Shown here: positions 8,380-10,375 of the stretch, piece by piece
How the letters are laid out: each line of letters opens with the position of its first letter
How positions within the stretch are numbered: position 1 is the stretch's first letter
Assembly: GCA_003024985.2 (NCBI GenBank)
Contig: PXIH01S0001223.1
Reading direction: 5' to 3' (one strand)
Length of the DNA stretch: 10,375 nucleotides
Origin: Euperipatoides rowelli
Lineage: Eukaryota; Onychophora; Udeonychophora; Euonychophora; Peripatopsidae
The notes under the pieces: model-generated
The model's input: the letters and a program-made list of their open reading frames with translations, nothing else
Told to the model about the DNA's origin: nothing
Databases searched by the model: none
Made by a program: the position numbers and the translations under genes

Positions 8380-9005
8380 ACTGGTTGAACCCCGGGGGCA
8401 ATTTCTTCGAATGTGCCTCAACTTACCACACAAGTGGCATATGATCTGAGGTCTCGGTTATGGCGAAGTCGTACTGATTGCCACATTATTTTCAAAGAGT
8501 TCTTCCATTGAAGCTTCTTACAAGTCTCCCCGCTCCATCATATAGCTAAGTTTCAACTGATCTTCATGAGTTTCTAGTGCCGTGATGAGGGGGTTATAGT
8601 TGCTGTGAAGCCCCAATAAAATCACTGCAATGAGATGATGTTCTTTTATCTTTTCACTGATAGCCCTGTGTCTCTCAATTATCTCTTGAATATGGTTGAG
8701 ATAAGTCTCCATTGTTCCATGAGGCGTATAACTAGCACCATACATTTTTTTAGTAAGAACAACCTATTGGCGAGTCCCATAATTCCTTTGCTGTGTGGCA
8801 GTTTGCTGTTGCTATTAGTATACGATCATCTAGTAATGAGACCTATGGTAGCCATAGCACATTAGTCTCTCCCTTTCCATCATCAGTAATGGGGTCAGGT
8901 AGGTTACTCTCAACAGTGCTCCATGCTTTCTCCCTTTGAAACATCATTTGCATCTTACGCCGCCACAAAAAAATAGTTGCCTCCATCCAATTTTGCTGTA
9001 TTCAT
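8380..9005 (-). pseudogene. Copia gag (capsid and nucleocapsid), broken
   Basis: Gag forms the particle that packages element RNA. The likely start is ATG at 9003-9005, because MNTAKLDGGNY leads straight into the family's KLxGxNY..W pattern. A seven-base A/T run (8967-8973) then breaks the frame, and WRRKMQMMF follows in the next frame. ESNLPDPITDD, a TAG at 8843-8845, an out-of-frame AMATIGLI, and TAKELWD (8794-8774) follow. The next frame (8757 onward) reads KKMYGASYTPHGTMETYL and on to LLGLHSNYNPLITALE, the UBN2-type part of copia Gag. After stops at 8518-8520 and 8458-8460 the same frame gives the knuckle CHLCGKLRHIRRNC (8439-8398), an exact C-x2-C-x4-H-x4-C. Confidence 0.88.
8398..8439 (-). 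other. CCHC zinc knuckle of Gag nucleocapsid
   Basis: CHLCGKLRHIRRNC fits C-x2-C-x4-H-x4-C exactly, the RNA-binding knuckle of retroelement nucleocapsid. All four ligands survive even though stops lie upstream (8458-8460) and downstream (8260-8262). Confidence 0.92.
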
Positions 9006-9107
9006 GCAAGTTTGAAATGAGAGTATCACACAATACTCAAAACTTACGATGAATTGAAATAACGTAACGACGCACTAATGAATTTGAGATGTAGTGACGT
9101 TATGAGA
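9006..9107 (-). other. Copia 5' leader
   Basis: About 100 nt lie between the primer-binding site and the gag ATG, a normal leader length for copia elements. Apart from a stem that overlaps the primer-binding site, no feature is recognised in it. Confidence 0.6.
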
Positions 9108-9119
9108 TCAGTCTCATAA
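9100..9119. repeat. 8-bp palindrome overlapping the primer-binding site
   Basis: TTATGAGA (9100-9107) and TCTCATAA (9112-9119) are exact reverse complements around a 4-nt loop, TCAG. The right arm lies inside the primer-binding site, so in element RNA the site could be folded into a hairpin. Confidence 0.65.
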
Positions 9120-9121
9120 TC
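9108..9121 (-). promoter_or_regulatory. Primer-binding site, complementary to elongator tRNA-Met anticodon arm
   Basis: On the minus strand, GATTATGAGACTGA begins one base after the LTR end. Its complement, TCAGTCTCATAATC, equals the anticodon stem and loop (CAT anticodon) of animal elongator tRNA-Met as I recall that tRNA. Copia elements are known to prime from a cleaved tRNA half instead of the tRNA 3' end (initiator tRNA-Met in Drosophila copia), so an internal match directly beside the LTR is what is expected. The 14-base perfect match and its position give good confidence; the tRNA of this host was not available for comparison. Confidence 0.75.
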
Positions 9122-9122
9122 C

Positions 9123-9409
9123 TGCTAAAAAAACTTAAGATAATCTGAGAATTCTCACAATAATTTTCAATTGTTGACGCTCACAAATATACTGACATAC
9201 TTCACAATATTAATCAATGCAATAATCCTACTTTACACAATTGCATGGTATCAAATACTTCNATTTATTATCAACATTAATATACAGCCATTTAACAGGT
9301 CAAGATGGCAATTCAATGACAATACAGTGACGCTAGTCAAGCATGCACATAGCCAATGGTCACATGATAAAGCTAGAGTATGAGAAGGTAATAACTGACC
9401 TAGTTAACA
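9123..9409 (-). repeat. 5' LTR of the copia element (287 bp)
   Basis: The LTR carries the promoter and end sequences used for transcription and integration. On the minus strand it would begin TGTTAA (9409-9404) and end TTAGCA (9128-9123), an imperfect 6-bp inverted repeat with the canonical TG...CA ends. The inner end is fixed by the primer-binding site one base away. The outer end is the best TG candidate at a normal copia LTR length, but no second LTR is present to prove it. A 12-bp palindrome, TGAGAATTCTCA, lies at 9146-9157. One ambiguous base (N) is at 9262. Confidence 0.65.
9264..9286 (-). promoter_or_regulatory. Possible TATA box and polyadenylation signal in the LTR
   Basis: On the minus strand a TATA-like TGTATATTAA (9286-9277) is followed by AATAAA (9269-9264). 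Both are expected near the U3/R border of an LTR, but in DNA this AT-rich either could be chance, and AATAAA lies ahead of where transcription would start from this TATA box. Confidence 0.35.
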
Positions 9410-9664
9410 TGGCAAGATCAATGCATAAAATTTAATCAATAAACAATTAAATAATGACTATACTAGACTATAACTAATATAATTAATTAATTGTGTTAAA
9501 TAGGTTTATAAGTCTATAAACCATGAAAGGTTACAAATGTTAAGTAAAGTTAGTAGCATCTATTAATAGATATTAAAAGTGAATGTAATGATCAACATGA
9601 TCTCTGAATATTTATAACAATAACATCTATTAAAATAATGATTACCTATTGATAGCGGGTAACT
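9410..9664. other. AT-rich non-coding flank of the copia element
   Basis: No coding potential is visible. Two clean palindromes occur: GGTTTATA/TATAAACC (9503-9510 and 9515-9522, 4-nt loop) and the perfect 14-bp ATCTATTAATAGAT (9558-9571). If the LTR end is right, the 5-bp target duplication should begin at 9410 (TGGCA), but its partner is lost. Confidence 0.5.
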
Positions 9665-9767
9665 TTATTTTTTATATAATATATACAAATACATATAAAG
9701 ATCATAATGAAACATTTTAGTTATGTTTCTTGAATTAGGATGAGAATGTGAAAAAATTGTCCCAACC
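9665..9767 (+). repeat. 103-bp direct repeat, copy 1
   Basis: Identical to 9822-9924 at 102 of 103 positions; the only difference is A at 9687 against C at 9844. It contains no recognisable coding sequence. The near-identity implies a recent duplication or two young insertions. The sequence outside the repeat is unrelated on both sides. Confidence 0.95.
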
Positions 9768-9821
9768 AATTAAATGCAATCATATAATATAATATTCTTT
9801 ATCATCTTGCTTGTGAGGTTC

Positions 9822-9924
9822 TTATTTTTTATATAATATATACCAATACATATAAAGATCATAATGAAACATTTTAGTTATGTTTCTTGAATTAGGATGA
9901 GAATGTGAAAAAATTGTCCCAACC
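9822..9924 (+). repeat. 103-bp direct repeat, copy 2
   Basis: Second copy, 157 bp downstream of copy 1 and in the same orientation. The 54-bp spacer (9768-9821) is not repeated after copy 2, so this is not a simple two-unit tandem array. Confidence 0.95.
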
Positions 9925-10156
9925 CAACCACCATTTTAAATAAATTACTTGTATTAATATATGAGTATACGAACAACGCGTATATACTGTATGTAATATA
10001 ATAAAAGGAAAGTTTGGACATTCTGTCACGCTTGAAGAAGCGTTTGTCTGATAAACATACAACCAATTACTTTAATCAATTCAATTATTTTTAAACATAT
10101 TTCTATCAGTCATTTTTGAAGGGTTGTAAAATCCGTCACTTTTGGTGGTCTTTTAT
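9925..10156. other. Non-coding stretch before the G-rich repeat
   Basis: AT-rich with no recognisable gene. It includes TATACTGTAT (9983-9992), one of a recurring word in the window. Nothing else is supported. Confidence 0.5.
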
Positions 10157-10375
10157 GGGTTTCGTTTTTAAAGTAACAAGGGAGGTGGGCAAACACTGGG
10201 GGTGGAGGGGTTTGGGGGTCTTTGGCGAGCCAAAGATGTTTTCGACTGGCTTTAAACTATTGTAAAAAGATTTGGGGGACTAAAAATCGAGGGATTTGTT
10301 TTTAAAATAACAGAGGAGGTAGGCAATTAATGGGGGGAGGGGAGAGAAGCAGATTTTTTTTAATCCATACTTTTT
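10157..10375 (+). repeat. G-rich imperfect tandem repeat at the window edge
   Basis: The 36-bp segment at 10157-10192 recurs at 10291-10326 with 30 of 36 matches, and both are followed by a G-rich run (10198-10218 and 10332-10342). The spacing is 134 bp, so this is probably a tandem repeat of about that period that continues beyond the window. A perfect 7-bp hairpin, TCTTTGG/CCAAAGA with loop CGAG, lies between the copies at 10219-10236. It could be a satellite or minisatellite, or part of a G-rich mobile element. No coding content is seen. Confidence 0.65.

Larger units (their letters stand above)
7095..9409 (-). mobile_element. Degraded, 3'-truncated Ty1/copia LTR retrotransposon
   Basis: Read on the minus strand, the order is LTR (9409-9123), primer-binding site (9121-9108), leader, gag (from 9005), CCHC knuckle (8439-8398), protease (DSGV at 8226-8215), GAG-pre-integrase, then integrase ending near 7095. 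Protease followed by integrase ahead of any reverse transcriptase is the Ty1/copia order; Ty3/gypsy elements have integrase last. Reverse transcriptase, RNase H, polypurine tract and 3' LTR are not found. The frame changes at least five times, and stops lie at 8843-8845, 8518-8520, 8458-8460, 8260-8262, 7413-7415 and 7218-7220, so the copy cannot move by itself. An A/T run at 7240-7262 inside the integrase may be a later simple-repeat expansion. The exact family is not determined. Confidence 0.92.

Noticed and set aside
8635-8865. 76-codon open frame on the + strand
   Set aside because: Shadow of copia gag on the opposite strand.
9171-9383. 70-codon open frame on the + strand
   Set aside because: Lies inside the LTR, spans an N and has no motif.
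9878-10066. 62-codon open frame on the - strand
   Set aside because: Starts within the second 103-bp repeat and has no motif or family resemblance.

Overview
This window looks like intergenic or intronic DNA from an AT-rich animal genome, probably an invertebrate. No intact host gene is recognisable. The case for an animal rests on four things: very AT-rich sequence with long homopolymers and microsatellites; a tRNA-derived SINE with RNA polymerase III boxes; a short hAT-type element beginning CAGTGGCGTAGCTA; and a decayed Ty1/copia retrotransposon whose primer-binding site matches the anticodon arm of animal elongator tRNA-Met. The species cannot be named from the sequence.

Layout. 1-2955: AT-rich non-coding DNA that opens with a strong hairpin (16-85) and holds a second perfect 11-bp stem (1188-1233), a 13-C run and long T runs. 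2956-3213: a tRNA-derived SINE (+ strand). 3214-4243: non-coding DNA with a nested inverted repeat (3981-4029) and a 21-bp fragment shared with the next element. 4244-4724: a 481-bp non-autonomous hAT-like transposon with degenerate 14-bp terminal inverted repeats and an 8-bp target-site duplication. 4725-7094: AT-rich DNA with no recognisable gene, ending near a (TAA)n microsatellite. 7095-9409: a degraded Ty1/copia element on the minus strand. 9410-10375: non-coding DNA with two nearly identical 103-bp direct repeats and, at the right edge, a G-rich imperfect tandem repeat.

The copia element reads right to left. It has a 5' LTR (9409-9123), a primer-binding site (9121-9108), a leader, gag from an ATG at 9005 through a CCHC zinc knuckle, then protease (DSGV), the GAG-pre-integrase region and integrase. 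Reverse transcriptase, RNase H and the 3' LTR are not found. At least five frame changes and five or more in-frame stops make it a dead copy. Apart from this retroelement no set of genes works together here. I see no undescribed functional system. The most informative observations are the internal tRNA-Met primer site, the well-delimited hAT-like element and the SINE.
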